A stretch of DNA of 64,000 nt from Bacteroidales bacterium. Lineage in GTDB: Bacteria > Bacteroidota > Bacteroidia > Bacteroidales > UBA932. The stretch is from contig JAFXUS010000018.1 in the NCBI GenBank assembly GCA_017535125.1, forward strand, positions 23,473 to 87,472. The letters are read 5' to 3'. The position numbers were made by a program, and so were the translations under genes. Below, piece by piece: positions 33,465 to 41,889 of the stretch (positions are counted from its first letter, which is position 1; each line of letters begins with the position of its first letter). The notes beneath the pieces were generated by a model. It saw only the letters and a program-made list of their open reading frames with translations. It was not told where the DNA came from and ran no database searches.

Positions 33465-34755
33465 ACTCTACATCAAAAATATCCACGCAGTTGCCCGCGC
33501 AATCGCGTGCCTGCGAGGTCGTGAAAACATATTTCCCGTCGCGGGAAATGTCCAGACCGACGGGGTAGGAGTCAGCAGGAATCGTGCCGAGAAGTTTCAT
33601 CTCCCGGGCGTCCACAATAGCCAGGCAGCTGCTGAAATTGCAGGCTGCGAAAATATAGTGGCCGTTGGGGGAGGCCTCGATGGTGCGCGCCCCGGCGGGT
33701 ACCTTGCACGACACCCAGTTCTTGACGGTCACGGATTTCCGCTTGTCGCCGTCCAATGCGGCAATTTGATCTATAAAATCCTGTAATTCAATGCGTTGAA
33801 TATACCCCGCATTGTTGATGCTACCATACAGGTAGCCGTTCTTGATGATCAGGTGGCGCAGGTTGGGTTTCACGCCCATGGCGCGGCCCAGGTAGCGGTT
33901 GGTCGTCAGGTCAATGACGGCGATGCCGCCACCGCCGCCCATGCAGCCCACGAACAGATAATGATTGTCCGGGGTGAACACCGTCCCGCGCAGGCAGTAG
34001 CCGCTGTTGACGTCGCGGTCCACCGATACCGTGAGGCTGAAGTTGAGTTTCAGCTGATAATCCACAACCAGACACGCAATGTAGTGCCAGTCAGCGGGTT
34101 CGTCGCTGGAAATGTCCAGCAGGCCGACGGTATTGTTGCCCCAGTGCGTCACCACCAGGCGGGTGCCGTCGGGGGAGACGGCCACCATCTTGGGCAGGGG
34201 ACCGGTCTCGAACATGCGGATGATCTCGTCCGTTTCCGTGTCGATCACGGCCATCGCGGACGGCTCCTGCGCATTGAGATCGAAGTTGCGGCGGTAATAC
34301 GGCACCCAGAGGTAGCGTCCGCCGTGCGAAAAGGTGCTTTCGACGGGTTTTCCCGTGAAAGTATCCGTGTCATCATAGTGATGTCCGTACGAAAATAGGC
34401 CGCTGGAAGGCGCCCAGAGGGCTTTATCGTCTTTCGTAAAGCTATGCTTGATGACCTTGATCTTCTCGTTCGTCGCGAAGTCATAGACGACGGTTTTCGC
34501 GCCCTCGAGCGAATTCACATAGTATTTCTTGCCGGACGGATGGATATTGACGGATTTGGGCGAATGAATGTCCCGGTCGAGCGTCTGCGTCTCCGCCAGG
34601 TTGAACTGCTGCTTGCGCGTCAAGAAAGTCACCTTGATCCCGTCACCCGTCCAGCTCGTACCGAAATCCGGATGTACCTCCGGCGGCTGCGCAGCAACGA
34701 CCGTCGTCGCGAACAACAGCAGGGGAACCAGGTAAACCTTCACACTACTTAACAT
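33361..34755 (-). CDS. Exported YncE-like beta-propeller protein
   Basis: A 464-residue exported protein; the ATG at 34753-34755 gives a signal peptide (VYLVPLLLFATTVVAAQ), while the longer in-frame start does not. The mature part has repeating blade-like units of the YncE/YVTN type: KSVNIHPSGKKYYVNSLEGAKTVVYD, MVAVSPDGTRLVVTHWGNNTVGLLDI, TVFTPDNHYLFVGCMGGGGGIAVIDL, TIEASPNGHYIFAACNFSSCLAIVDA and VGLDISRDGKYVFTTSQ. Such propellers bind or scaffold; no catalytic motif is seen. Its last 34 codons are shared, in another frame, with the NlpC gene's start. Confidence 0.82.
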   Translation of the reverse strand: MLSSVKVYLVPLLLFATTVVAAQPPEVHPDFGTSWTGDGIKVTFLTRKQQFNLAETQTLDRDIHSPKSVNIHPSGKKYYVNSLEGAKTVVYDFATNEKIKVIKHSFTKDDKALWAPSSGLFSYGHHYDDTDTFTGKPVESTFSHGGRYLWVPYYRRNFDLNAQEPSAMAVIDTETDEIIRMFETGPLPKMVAVSPDGTRLVVTHWGNNTVGLLDISSDEPADWHYIACLVVDYQLKLNFSLTVSVDRDVNSGYCLRGTVFTPDNHYLFVGCMGGGGGIAVIDLTTNRYLGRAMGVKPNLRHLIIKNGYLYGSINNAGYIQRIELQDFIDQIAALDGDKRKSVTVKNWVSCKVPAGARTIEASPNGHYIFAACNFSSCLAIVDAREMKLLGTIPADSYPVGLDISRDGKYVFTTSQARDCAGNCVDIFDVEYAEAQIRNHLDWLPPMPGIYGSGARALHEWVLFR

Positions 34756-34787
34756 AATATAAATTGTGTAACAGAAGGGGAAGCGGG

Positions 34788-35936
34788 TCATAACGCCCGC
34801 TTCGCGTCAACGGGACCGGCATAGATGCCCAGGAAAATCTTGCGGAGCTCAGCCTGATCGAGCCGACGCTCCAGTTTTCCGAGCTTATGCGCCATATACT
34901 TCACGAAATCCGCCAATTCCTGCGCATCGTACTTGCCGGCATCCAGGAATTCGGATTTGCCGTACAACAGATCGTGCGCCATGTAATTCGTCTTCCAGAG
35001 CCGGTATCCTTCGATGATGCGGCGGTCCACCGCATGACGGATCTCCTGATAACGGTCGTTCTTCTCGCACTTGGAGGCTTCATGGATCTCCTCCGGCGTC
35101 AGCGGTGAACCAATCTCCAGGTGGATGTGCCCTTTCTGCTGCCGGATACCGGTCATGATGCTGTGCAGGTCTTCCTTCGGTTTCTTCTTGTACGGTCCGT
35201 CCCGACGCATGAGCACCTCGCGCGCCTTGCGGGAGTCGCAGGACTCGTATTCGTAGGAGATGCTCATCGGGACGATGTTCAGCTCCAGGAAATTCTCCTC
35301 AAAAGTACCCTGTCCGCTCATGTCGAACATCTTCAAAAGACCCTGTTCAGTAGTGTCCAGGCCATTTTTCGTCCGTCCTTCCCGCTGTGCGATCCAGATG
35401 GACGCGCGATCGGAAACGATGCTCTCCCGGATGTACTGGGACAGCATCTGGGAACTCAGGTACAACTGACGGGCACCGATGCCGCGGATCACCTTGATCA
35501 TGCGGTTCGAGCGCATCAGATCTTCTATCAACTGACTGGTAATCAGGTTGGAGCCAACACAGATTTCCGTATAAGGAAGCCCGTTCGCGTGCATGACATG
35601 CTGGATCAACGCAGGATCCAGCACGATGTCGCGGTGGTTCGACACCGCCAGGAAACGGCCCTTGATCCCACGCAGGTTCTCCACGCCGCTGCAGGTGAAG
35701 CCCGTCGAGGTTTTCGCGAGTACGGCGTCGATCACACCGATCATCACCTCGTCCTGGAACTGGTCGATGCTGCCGATCCCGCGCAGCATGCGGCTGAGCG
35801 TGGATGCCGGCAGGTCGGAGAAAAGATACTTGGAGATCACGGGCATCATCGGATGCCGTGAAATGCGACCCATCGCCGCTACGGCTTCGTCATCGGTATA
35901 GGGGCGAATATCGCCAAAATCAGCATTATTAATCAT
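34788..35936 (-). CDS. PlsC-domain acyltransferase
   Basis: A 382-residue protein with a 1-acyl-glycerol-3-phosphate acyltransferase-like core: the HX4D motif NHRDIVLD near residue 101 and an EGRTKNG-type segment near 195. N- and C-terminal regions outside the core are specific to this longer Bacteroidota family. It may transfer acyl chains in phospholipid, lipid A or lipoprotein synthesis; the acceptor is unknown. A TAACTTTG box lies only seven bases before the ATG. It lies just after queA on the same strand but with its own promoter. Confidence 0.82.
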   Translation of the reverse strand: MINNADFGDIRPYTDDEAVAAMGRISRHPMMPVISKYLFSDLPASTLSRMLRGIGSIDQFQDEVMIGVIDAVLAKTSTGFTCSGVENLRGIKGRFLAVSNHRDIVLDPALIQHVMHANGLPYTEICVGSNLITSQLIEDLMRSNRMIKVIRGIGARQLYLSSQMLSQYIRESIVSDRASIWIAQREGRTKNGLDTTEQGLLKMFDMSGQGTFEENFLELNIVPMSISYEYESCDSRKAREVLMRRDGPYKKKPKEDLHSIMTGIRQQKGHIHLEIGSPLTPEEIHEASKCEKNDRYQEIRHAVDRRIIEGYRLWKTNYMAHDLLYGKSEFLDAGKYDAQELADFVKYMAHKLGKLERRLDQAELRKIFLGIYAGPVDAKRAL

Positions 35937-35943
35937 TGCGGCC

Positions 35944-35951
35944 CAAAGTTA
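35944..35951 (-). promoter_or_regulatory. -7 box of the acyltransferase gene
   Basis: The minus strand reads TAACTTTG, ending seven bases before the ATG at 35936; the 5' leader would be very short. Confidence 0.5.
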
Positions 35952-35956
35952 CACAA

Positions 35957-37162
35957 TCAACGGCGGAAAAGCAAAGATGAATCGCCGTAACTGAGGAATC
36001 TGAAATCATTTGCGAGCGCATAATCGTAGATTGTATGCCAGTCTCCCTTCACGAAAGCGGAAATCAGCAGCAGCAGCGTACTCTGGGGCTGATGGAAATT
36101 GGTCACCATCGCATCCACCACACGGAACTGGAATCCGGGCACGATGATGATGCGCGTACCCACTTTCAGTTCCTGTAAATGATTGTCATCCAGATATTTG
36201 ACAATTGCATCCAGCGCTTCTTCCAGGGATGCGCCGTATTCGCGCGTGTAAGGCGCCCACTGGTCCACGTCGAGCGGGCTCCCCTGCTCCAGGCAGCTGA
36301 CGCCTACGTAATATAAGGACTCCAGCGTGCGCACGGAAGTCGTTCCGACAGCCACGACCGGCCGCTTCGCATCCCGCAGGCGGCAAAGCAACTCGCGGCA
36401 GACCACGAAGGGCTCGCGGTGCATCGGATGCTCCGAAACAAGCGAACTCTTGACGGGCAAAAACGTGCCTGCGCCCACGTGCAGGCAGACATTTTCGATA
36501 TCGATCCCCTTCGCGGCGATGTCGTCCAGCACGCGCTGCGTGAAATGGAGACCTGCCGTCGGCGCGGCCACGGAACCGCGTATGTGCGCGTAGAGCGTCT
36601 GGTAGCGTTCCAGGTCGATCGCCTCCGTGTCGCGGTTCAGGTACGGCGGGATGGGCACGCGCCCGCAGCGCTCCAGCACGACGGAAAAAGGAGAACCGCC
36701 CTGCCAACGGAACTCCACCACACCCGTCTGGCCGTCGCGGCCGATCAGGCGCGCGGTCAGCGCGAGGTCGTCCCAGTCCGGGGAATCCACGTCCAGGGTC
36801 AGGAATTCATCCGTCTTGAGGCGTTTGGAATTGCCGATTACGCATTTCCAGCGGCAGCATTCCGTGGCGGCGAAGATCGTATTATATTCGGCCGGTGTAT
36901 CGGGTTCAAGGCAGAAAATCTCGATATGGGCGCCGGTAGGACGGCGAAAAAAGAGACGCGCAGGCACCACTTTCGTGTCGTTGAATACCATCAAAGCGCC
37001 TGCTGGAAGTTCTTCGGCTAGATTTCGGAATATGCGTTCGCGGACTGAACCGTCGCGGTAAATCAGCAATTTCGATGCATCACGCTCGGGAAGGGGATAT
37101 TTCGCAATCCTTTCGTCCGGGAGCGGATAGGAATAATCTTCAATATGAAGCTCGGGAATCAT
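35957..37162 (-). CDS. queA: S-adenosylmethionine:tRNA ribosyltransferase-isomerase
   Basis: Transfers and isomerises the ribosyl group of SAM to preQ1-tRNA, making epoxyqueuosine; it acts right after Tgt. The 401-residue protein shows YPLPDERIAKYPLPERDASKLLIY at the N-terminus, VFNDTKVVPARLFF near 57, RYQTLYAHIRGSVAAPTAGLHFT near 190, ENVCLHVGAGTFLPVKS near 230 and NFHQPQSTLLLLISAF near the C-terminus, all family signatures. The -7 box ends four bases before the ATG, so the mRNA may be leaderless. Confidence 0.97.
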   Translation of the reverse strand: MIPELHIEDYSYPLPDERIAKYPLPERDASKLLIYRDGSVRERIFRNLAEELPAGALMVFNDTKVVPARLFFRRPTGAHIEIFCLEPDTPAEYNTIFAATECCRWKCVIGNSKRLKTDEFLTLDVDSPDWDDLALTARLIGRDGQTGVVEFRWQGGSPFSVVLERCGRVPIPPYLNRDTEAIDLERYQTLYAHIRGSVAAPTAGLHFTQRVLDDIAAKGIDIENVCLHVGAGTFLPVKSSLVSEHPMHREPFVVCRELLCRLRDAKRPVVAVGTTSVRTLESLYYVGVSCLEQGSPLDVDQWAPYTREYGASLEEALDAIVKYLDDNHLQELKVGTRIIIVPGFQFRVVDAMVTNFHQPQSTLLLLISAFVKGDWHTIYDYALANDFRFLSYGDSSLLFRR

Positions 37163-37166
37163 GTTG

Positions 37167-37174
37167 CAAAGTTA
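37167..37174 (-). promoter_or_regulatory. -7 box of queA (near-leaderless)
   Basis: The minus strand reads TAACTTTG, then four bases, then the queA ATG. Confidence 0.55.
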
Positions 37175-37210
37175 ATGCATTTTACCGTCGAAGACAAACC
37201 GAAAATTGTC

Positions 37211-37256
37211 AACATTTGTAAATTTCGCGTTAACTTTCGGAGAGTTTACAAATGTT
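37211..37256. promoter_or_regulatory. Perfect inverted repeat, candidate operator
   Basis: AACATTTGTAAA (37211-37222) and TTTACAAATGTT (37245-37256) are exact complements separated by 22 bases. Related words CATTTGTAA (37540-37548), CAAATG (37566-37571) and TTTTGTAAAC (37578-37587) flank the promoter of the XRE regulator, suggesting one binding protein at both places. Confidence 0.45.
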
Positions 37257-37551
37257 TTATCAACAGGGCGACAGGTCTGTTTAAAACCATCATAAGTAAA
37301 CTTTATCTTCGGAAAATAGTAATATTAATATACGGAAAATCAGTAATTTAGATAATACCAAATAATGCAAACATACATGTTGATTTCTCCCCCGCTCCCC
37401 TATTTCCAGGCAATGCCGGGTAGAACAAAGATTGAAAACTATAACTAATTAACATAGTATCAAGAGTTAACGCATATTCTTATAAAATATTACTTCAATA
37501 TTGTTTTCAACACCCTATTGACAATGCGTCAACAATTGCCATTTGTAACAC

Positions 37552-37582
37552 TTGACAATCTCTTTCAAATGTTTTACTTTTG
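37552..37582 (+). promoter_or_regulatory. Promoter of the XRE regulator gene
   Basis: TTG at 37552-37554 (-33 like) is followed after 20 bases by TACTTTTG at 37575-37582 (-7 like), 20 bases before the ATG. The TTTGTAA words around it overlap both boxes, consistent with autoregulation. Confidence 0.5.
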
Positions 37583-37602
37583 TAAACAAATCGTTTAGAA
37601 AA

Positions 37603-38049
37603 ATGAACACGCGTCTGCAACAGTTTTTGGCCGCAGAAAATATCAGCCAAGCCCAGTTCGCTGAGACGATCGGCGTCGCAAGAGCCAGCGTCTCCCATAT
37701 TCTGTCGGGAAGGAACAAACCGGGCTTTGATTTTCTCGAAAGTATGGTGCGCCACTACCCTAGCCTGAATTTTGAGTGGCTGCTCACGGGCCAGGGAAAG
37801 ATGTACAGCCCCGCAAAAACGGCCTCAGGCGCCGCTGCAGATGCGATTTCTCCCCTTCCCTCCGACACGGAACGGGATCTGTTCTCCGAGGCCGGATACC
37901 GGCAGGAAAAGTCATTTCCATCCCCTATTTCGCAGCAAAATACTTCAATCAATAGATTAGATAATAGTAATCAACTATTTATTAATGAAAAACATATTAC
38001 AAGGATTACTATTTTCTACTCGGACGGGACTTTCCAAGAAATAGAATAA
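37603..38049 (+). CDS. XRE-family helix-turn-helix regulator
   Basis: A 148-residue DNA-binding protein. Residues 1-65 form a Cro/C1 helix-turn-helix (RLQQFLAAENISQAQFAETIGVARASVSHILSGRNKPGFDFLESMVRHYPSLNFEWLLTG), a pattern widespread among Bacteroidota regulators. The middle is a low-complexity linker, and the C-terminus ends in the conserved ITRITIFYSDGTFQEIE. The second half of the gene is markedly AT-rich compared with its neighbours. ATG at 37603 was chosen because the preceding in-frame codons cover the promoter. Target genes are unknown. Confidence 0.88.
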   Translation: MNTRLQQFLAAENISQAQFAETIGVARASVSHILSGRNKPGFDFLESMVRHYPSLNFEWLLTGQGKMYSPAKTASGAAADAISPLPSDTERDLFSEAGYRQEKSFPSPISQQNTSINRLDNSNQLFINEKHITRITIFYSDGTFQEIE

Positions 38050-38053
38050 TTCT

Positions 38054-38061
38054 TATCTTTG
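38054..38061 (+). promoter_or_regulatory. -7 box of the DHODH-like gene (near-leaderless)
   Basis: TATCTTTG ends four bases before the ATG at 38066, starting just five bases after the XRE stop codon. Confidence 0.55.
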
Positions 38062-38065
38062 CCGT

Positions 38066-38905
38066 ATGGGATTGTACAGCATACTCGTCCGGCCATTCGT
38101 CCGAAACGCGGACATCGAGAAAGCCTCCAAGTTCGCCCTCCGGTACTTCGAACTCAATGAAAAGATACCGGGAGGCCGACTGATCAGCCGCTGGATCCAC
38201 AACAACCGCCCTACCGGTCTTCAACGGGAGGTGTTCGGGCTGGATTTCTACAATCCCATCGGCCTGAGTGCAGGTCTGGACATCTATGGCGAGCTCTACA
38301 ATGACCTGAATAACCTGGGTTTCAGCTTCTCGGAGATCGGTCCCATGAACGCTGACGGCGTTCGCCGGGCTATCCGGCGCATCCAGCAGGACCCGCAGAA
38401 CGACATTCTGGCCGCCTGTATCCACTCAGATTTCCTGACGGCATTCACCCTGGCCTATGATTTTTGCGATTTCTTCGTCATCGACCTGAGTGCGAATCCG
38501 TCCACCGACGTCCTCGATCCCCTGCTGGACGCCCGCCTTGCGGAAGACATCTACAAACCCATCGTCGTCAAGCTTCCCAAGACGCTTCCACCCTCGGAAA
38601 CTGAAGATCTGCTGGATTATTGCCAGATGAACCGCATTGACGGAATCGAGGTCCAGAGTCTCGAACAGATCCGCCACATCGCCTCTTATACATCCGGACG
38701 CATGCCCATCATCGCCGATATCGTCATCGAAACGCCGGAACAGGCCGCTGAAGCCTTGGAGGCGGGTGCGTCCCTTGTTGAAGTACGCGACGGACTGGTC
38801 CGCCAGGGCCCCCGCTTCGTCAGCAAAATCCAGAAATACCTCTTAAATTTGGTCAAAAATGAGCGAAGCAATCCAAGAGAAGATAGCCCGACTACTGAAG
38901 AATAG
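38066..38905 (+). CDS. Dihydroorotate dehydrogenase-like protein, degenerate
   Basis: A 279-residue TIM-barrel protein shaped like class 2 PyrD, but shorter than the usual 320-350. It keeps the FGLDFYNPIGLSAGLDIYGELYNDLNNLGFSFSEIG block, where true enzymes have GfDKNGE, and EAGASLVEVRDGLVRQGPRFVSKI near the C-terminus, where they have AGAsLVQvYTg. The FMN-binding GGI segment reads IADIVIET and the catalytic Ser/Asn block NxSSPNT is reduced to IDLSANPST. It may therefore be inactive or have another role. The last 47 bases overlap cinA/pncC. True PyrD is not in the window. Confidence 0.72.
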   Translation: MGLYSILVRPFVRNADIEKASKFALRYFELNEKIPGGRLISRWIHNNRPTGLQREVFGLDFYNPIGLSAGLDIYGELYNDLNNLGFSFSEIGPMNADGVRRAIRRIQQDPQNDILAACIHSDFLTAFTLAYDFCDFFVIDLSANPSTDVLDPLLDARLAEDIYKPIVVKLPKTLPPSETEDLLDYCQMNRIDGIEVQSLEQIRHIASYTSGRMPIIADIVIETPEQAAEALEAGASLVEVRDGLVRQGPRFVSKIQKYLLNLVKNERSNPREDSPTTEE

Positions 38906-39347
38906 CGGCAAGACCCTCAGCGCCGCCGAATCCTGCACCGGCGGGCAGATCTCCCACCTGATCACGACCATATCCGGCTCCTCATCCTATTATCTGGGAT
39001 CCGTTACCTCCTACGCCGTTTCCGTCAAGGAAAACGTACTCGGCGTTCCGCACAAAGCCGTCGTTGAAAAAGGACTCGTCAGCAGCGAAGTCGCCTCCGC
39101 CATGGCGGAGGGTGTCCGGCGCCTGACCGGCAGCACCTACGCCGTCGCTACGACAGGTCTGGCGGAAGGTGCGGACGAGTTCGGCAATCCGGAAGGAACC
39201 GTGTGGATCGGAGCCACCGGTCCAGCCGGTACGATCACCCGGAAATACCACTGCGACCTGGGAAGAAAAGGCAACATCCGCCGATTTGCGAACGTTGCAC
39301 TTCATTTTCTGGCGTCCTATATCGAGAAGGATTCAAACAAGAGATAA
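38859..39347 (+). CDS. pncC: Nicotinamide-nucleotide amidase (CinA C-terminal domain, PncC)
   Basis: Deamidates nicotinamide mononucleotide to nicotinic acid mononucleotide in the pyridine nucleotide cycle. The 162-residue protein is a stand-alone CinA C-terminal domain: LSAAESCTGGQISHLITTISGSSSYYLGSVTSYAVSVKENVLGV, the VSSEVASAMAEGVRRLTGSTYAVATTGLAE block and PEGTVWIG. The start lies inside the preceding gene with a 47-base overlap, so translation is probably coupled. Confidence 0.92.
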   Translation: MSEAIQEKIARLLKNSGKTLSAAESCTGGQISHLITTISGSSSYYLGSVTSYAVSVKENVLGVPHKAVVEKGLVSSEVASAMAEGVRRLTGSTYAVATTGLAEGADEFGNPEGTVWIGATGPAGTITRKYHCDLGRKGNIRRFANVALHFLASYIEKDSNKR

Positions 39348-39397
39348 TCAATAAGTAAAACAAAAGTGTTAATACTTATAACATTTTTGTTAACCCC

Positions 39398-41308
39398 TTA
39401 TTCAATCAGCAATCCCCACTCTTCAGTCTTGGCATCCAGGTCCCGCTTGCACTCCAGGTACTCGCGGGTCAAATCCATGATGTCGTCCTTCTCCGTCGGC
39501 GCCGCCAGGATGGTTTCGATCTCCTTCATCCGGGTCTCCAACTTGCCGATTTCACATTCAAGCCAGGAGATGCGGTTCTTCTTTTTGCGGTCCATGCGGG
39601 ACTCCTGCTTCCGCTCCTCATAGGCCGCTTTCTTCTGCAGATCCTCCTGCTTCGGCGCCGCCTGTGCCTCCGACTTTCGCTCCAGCTCCTGCAGGGTCTC
39701 CAGCTTGCGCTTCGCAAGGAAATCGGACACCGTACCCAGGTGCTCCCTGACCTGACCGTCGCGGAACTCGTACATCTTGTCCACCAGCCCGTCCAGAAAG
39801 TCGCGGTCGTGCGAGACCACGATCAGCGTGCCGTCGTAGGCCTTGAGCGCCTGTTTCAGGATGTCTTTCGACTTGATGTCCATGTGGTTGGTCGGTTCAT
39901 CGAGGGCCAGCAGGTTGTAGCTCTGCAGCATCAACTTGGCCATGCCCAGGCGGGCGCGTTCGCCGCCGGACAGCACGGACACGCGCTTGTCGATGTCCTC
40001 GCCGCGGAAGAGGAACTGCGCCAGCAGATCACGCAGCTTGCTGCGGATATCCCCCACCGCGATGCGGTCGAGCGTGGAGAAGACGGTCTCGTTCTTGTCG
40101 AGGATATCTTCCTGATTCTGCGCATAATAGCCCAGCTGCACGTTGTGCCCGAGCCGGGCTTCTCCGCTGATCGGTTCCAGCTCCCCCGCAATCACGCGCA
40201 TCAGCGTCGTCTTGCCTTCGCCGTTGCGCCCGATCAGGGCGACCTTTTCCCCCCGCTTGATTTCCACGTCCGCGTGGCGGAAAACGACCTTCTGGGGATA
40301 TCCGACCGTAAGGTCCGTCCCCTTGAAGACGACGTCGCCCGCACGCGGCGCCGGCGGGAATTTCACCGTCAGGCGCGCGTTGTCCGTCTCGTCAATCTCG
40401 ATGCGGTCCAGCTTCTCCAGCGCCTTGATGCGGGACTGGACCTGGTTGGATTTCGTGGGCTTGTATCGGAAGGTATTGATGAACTCTTCCGTCTTCTGGA
40501 TCATCCGCTGCTGGTTCTCATAGGCGGCCACCTGCTGCTGCAGGCGCTCCGCACGGAGTTCCAAGTATTTGGTATATGGGACTTTATAGTCATGGATATG
40601 GCCCAGCATCACCTCCACGGTACGGTTCGTGACCGTGTCGAGGAAGCGGCGGTCGTGGCTGACGAGCAGCAGGGCGCAGCGGCGCGCCTTCAGATAATCC
40701 TCCAGCCACTCGATGGACTCGATATCCAGGTGGTTGGTCGGCTCGTCAAGCAGCAGCACGTCCGGCTGCTGGAGCAGGATCTTCGCCAGCTCGATGCGCA
40801 TGTTCCAGCCTTGGGAGAAGGTCTCCGTCAGGCGGCCCAGTTCGTCGTCCAGGAAGCCGAGTCCCAGCAGGGTCCGGCGCGCCTGAACCTCCGGCGGCTC
40901 GCTGTGGCTCATTTCCAGCCGGTCATTCAGGCTGGTCAGGCGCTCGATCAGTTCCGCGTAAGCGTCTGATTCATAATCCGTACGCGTCTCGAGCTCGTGC
41001 GTTACGGAGGCGATCTCCCGCTCAATCTCCGCCGTGCCGGCGAAGGCAGTCATCGTCTCCTCGAGGACGCTGCGGCCCCGGTGGTGCTCCATAATCTGGG
41101 GCAGGTAGCCGACGGTCAGGTCGCGCGGCTTGTCAATGCGGCCGGAAGTCGGATTCTGCTGGCCGCAGATCAGTTTCAGGATGGTGGACTTCCCCGCCCC
41201 GTTCTTGCCCACGAGGCCGATCTTGTCGGTCTCGCTCACATGGAAGTTGATCTTGTCCAGCAGGACAAAACCTCCATACGCAACTGTCACATCCTCAATC
41301 GATATCAT
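39398..41308 (-). CDS. ABC-F family ATPase (ribosome-associated)
   Basis: A 636-residue soluble protein with two ABC ATPase domains and no membrane segments, the ABC-F layout (EttA/Uup-like). First domain: Walker A GLVGKNGAGKST near residue 33, signature and Walker B FSQGWNMRIELAKILLQQPDVLLLDEPTNHLD near 165. An inter-domain helical P-site tRNA-interaction linker (about 240-320) follows. Second domain: GRNGEGKTT near 360 and LSGGERARLGMAKLMLQSYNLLALDEPTNHMD near 455. The tail (about 540-636) is a charged coiled coil, more like Uup. Start ATG overlaps the upstream gene's stop by 4 bases. Confidence 0.92.
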   Translation of the reverse strand: MISIEDVTVAYGGFVLLDKINFHVSETDKIGLVGKNGAGKSTILKLICGQQNPTSGRIDKPRDLTVGYLPQIMEHHRGRSVLEETMTAFAGTAEIEREIASVTHELETRTDYESDAYAELIERLTSLNDRLEMSHSEPPEVQARRTLLGLGFLDDELGRLTETFSQGWNMRIELAKILLQQPDVLLLDEPTNHLDIESIEWLEDYLKARRCALLLVSHDRRFLDTVTNRTVEVMLGHIHDYKVPYTKYLELRAERLQQQVAAYENQQRMIQKTEEFINTFRYKPTKSNQVQSRIKALEKLDRIEIDETDNARLTVKFPPAPRAGDVVFKGTDLTVGYPQKVVFRHADVEIKRGEKVALIGRNGEGKTTLMRVIAGELEPISGEARLGHNVQLGYYAQNQEDILDKNETVFSTLDRIAVGDIRSKLRDLLAQFLFRGEDIDKRVSVLSGGERARLGMAKLMLQSYNLLALDEPTNHMDIKSKDILKQALKAYDGTLIVVSHDRDFLDGLVDKMYEFRDGQVREHLGTVSDFLAKRKLETLQELERKSEAQAAPKQEDLQKKAAYEERKQESRMDRKKKNRISWLECEIGKLETRMKEIETILAAPTEKDDIMDLTREYLECKRDLDAKTEEWGLLIE

Positions 41309-41889
41309 ACAAAAAACAGTTCATCAAAGTATTCAGGTCGGTGGAAGTCGGGCTTCGACGTGGCGATGGGCGCCCAACTGAGGTAATGCGGGACCGGCAG
41401 GCGGTCGCCGCATTTATAGAAATTGCCCCGGGCGTGCAGGCCCGTAAAGGATTTCAGGTCAAAGGTGGACGCCGGAATGTCCAGCGCCAGCTCCCAGGCC
41501 GTCGGCTCCTCCCGCAGGCCAAATGTCTCCATCCCGAGCGACGGGCGACGCAAAACGCCCGAATAAGCCGTTTCCGGCAGGATTTCACGGCCGTGACGGC
41601 CCTCGCCGCGGCAGAGATACATCTTGCCCGTACAGGTGCATTCCAGGTTGTAATACAGCCCGTCTTCGCGCGGCGCGAAGAAGAACTCCACGCACGAATC
41701 CTCCCAGGCATGCTCCCGATCGGCCGCGCAGACCGCCCGCACGGCCTGCTCCTGCACGTGGAAATGCAGGTGCAGCGCATCCCCGGAATGGAAGATGTCG
41801 AACGACACCTCCGGGCGGTACGGGAAGGCCTCCGGCCAGTTCAGGCAGGCTATTCGCTCCTTTCGGGGCTCTCGGGTGACTTGGAGCAT
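41305..41889 (-). CDS. CBM9-like (DUF1083) carbohydrate-binding family protein
   Basis: A 194-residue protein with the beta-sandwich pattern of the CBM9-like_2 family: PYRPEVSFDIFHSGDALHLHFHVQE, CVEFFFAPREDGLYYNLECTCTGKMYLCRGEGRH and LHARGNFYKCGDRLPVPHYLSWAPIATSKPDFHRPEYF. No signal peptide is present, so it is cytoplasmic as in other short Bacteroidota members. Ligand unknown. The ATG at 41887-41889 lies 40 bases inside the tatC 3' end, and an in-frame upstream reading has no similarity to anything and is discarded. Confidence 0.75.
   Translation of the reverse strand: MLQVTREPRKERIACLNWPEAFPYRPEVSFDIFHSGDALHLHFHVQEQAVRAVCAADREHAWEDSCVEFFFAPREDGLYYNLECTCTGKMYLCRGEGRHGREILPETAYSGVLRRPSLGMETFGLREEPTAWELALDIPASTFDLKSFTGLHARGNFYKCGDRLPVPHYLSWAPIATSKPDFHRPEYFDELFFV

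Larger units (their letters stand above)
37163..37602. other. AT-rich intergenic region between queA and the XRE regulator
   Basis: About 440 bases with no supported gene and clearly lower GC than the flanking genes. It holds the queA promoter (37167-37174), a perfect 12-bp inverted repeat (37211-37256) and the XRE promoter (37552-37582). A small open frame at 37145-37351 has no homology that I recognise and overlaps the queA start. Nothing else is seen in 37260-37530. Confidence 0.6.

Noticed and set aside
37145..37351. Small 68-residue open frame in the queA-XRE gap
   Set aside because: It begins inside queA on the other strand, crosses its promoter and the inverted repeat, and resembles nothing.
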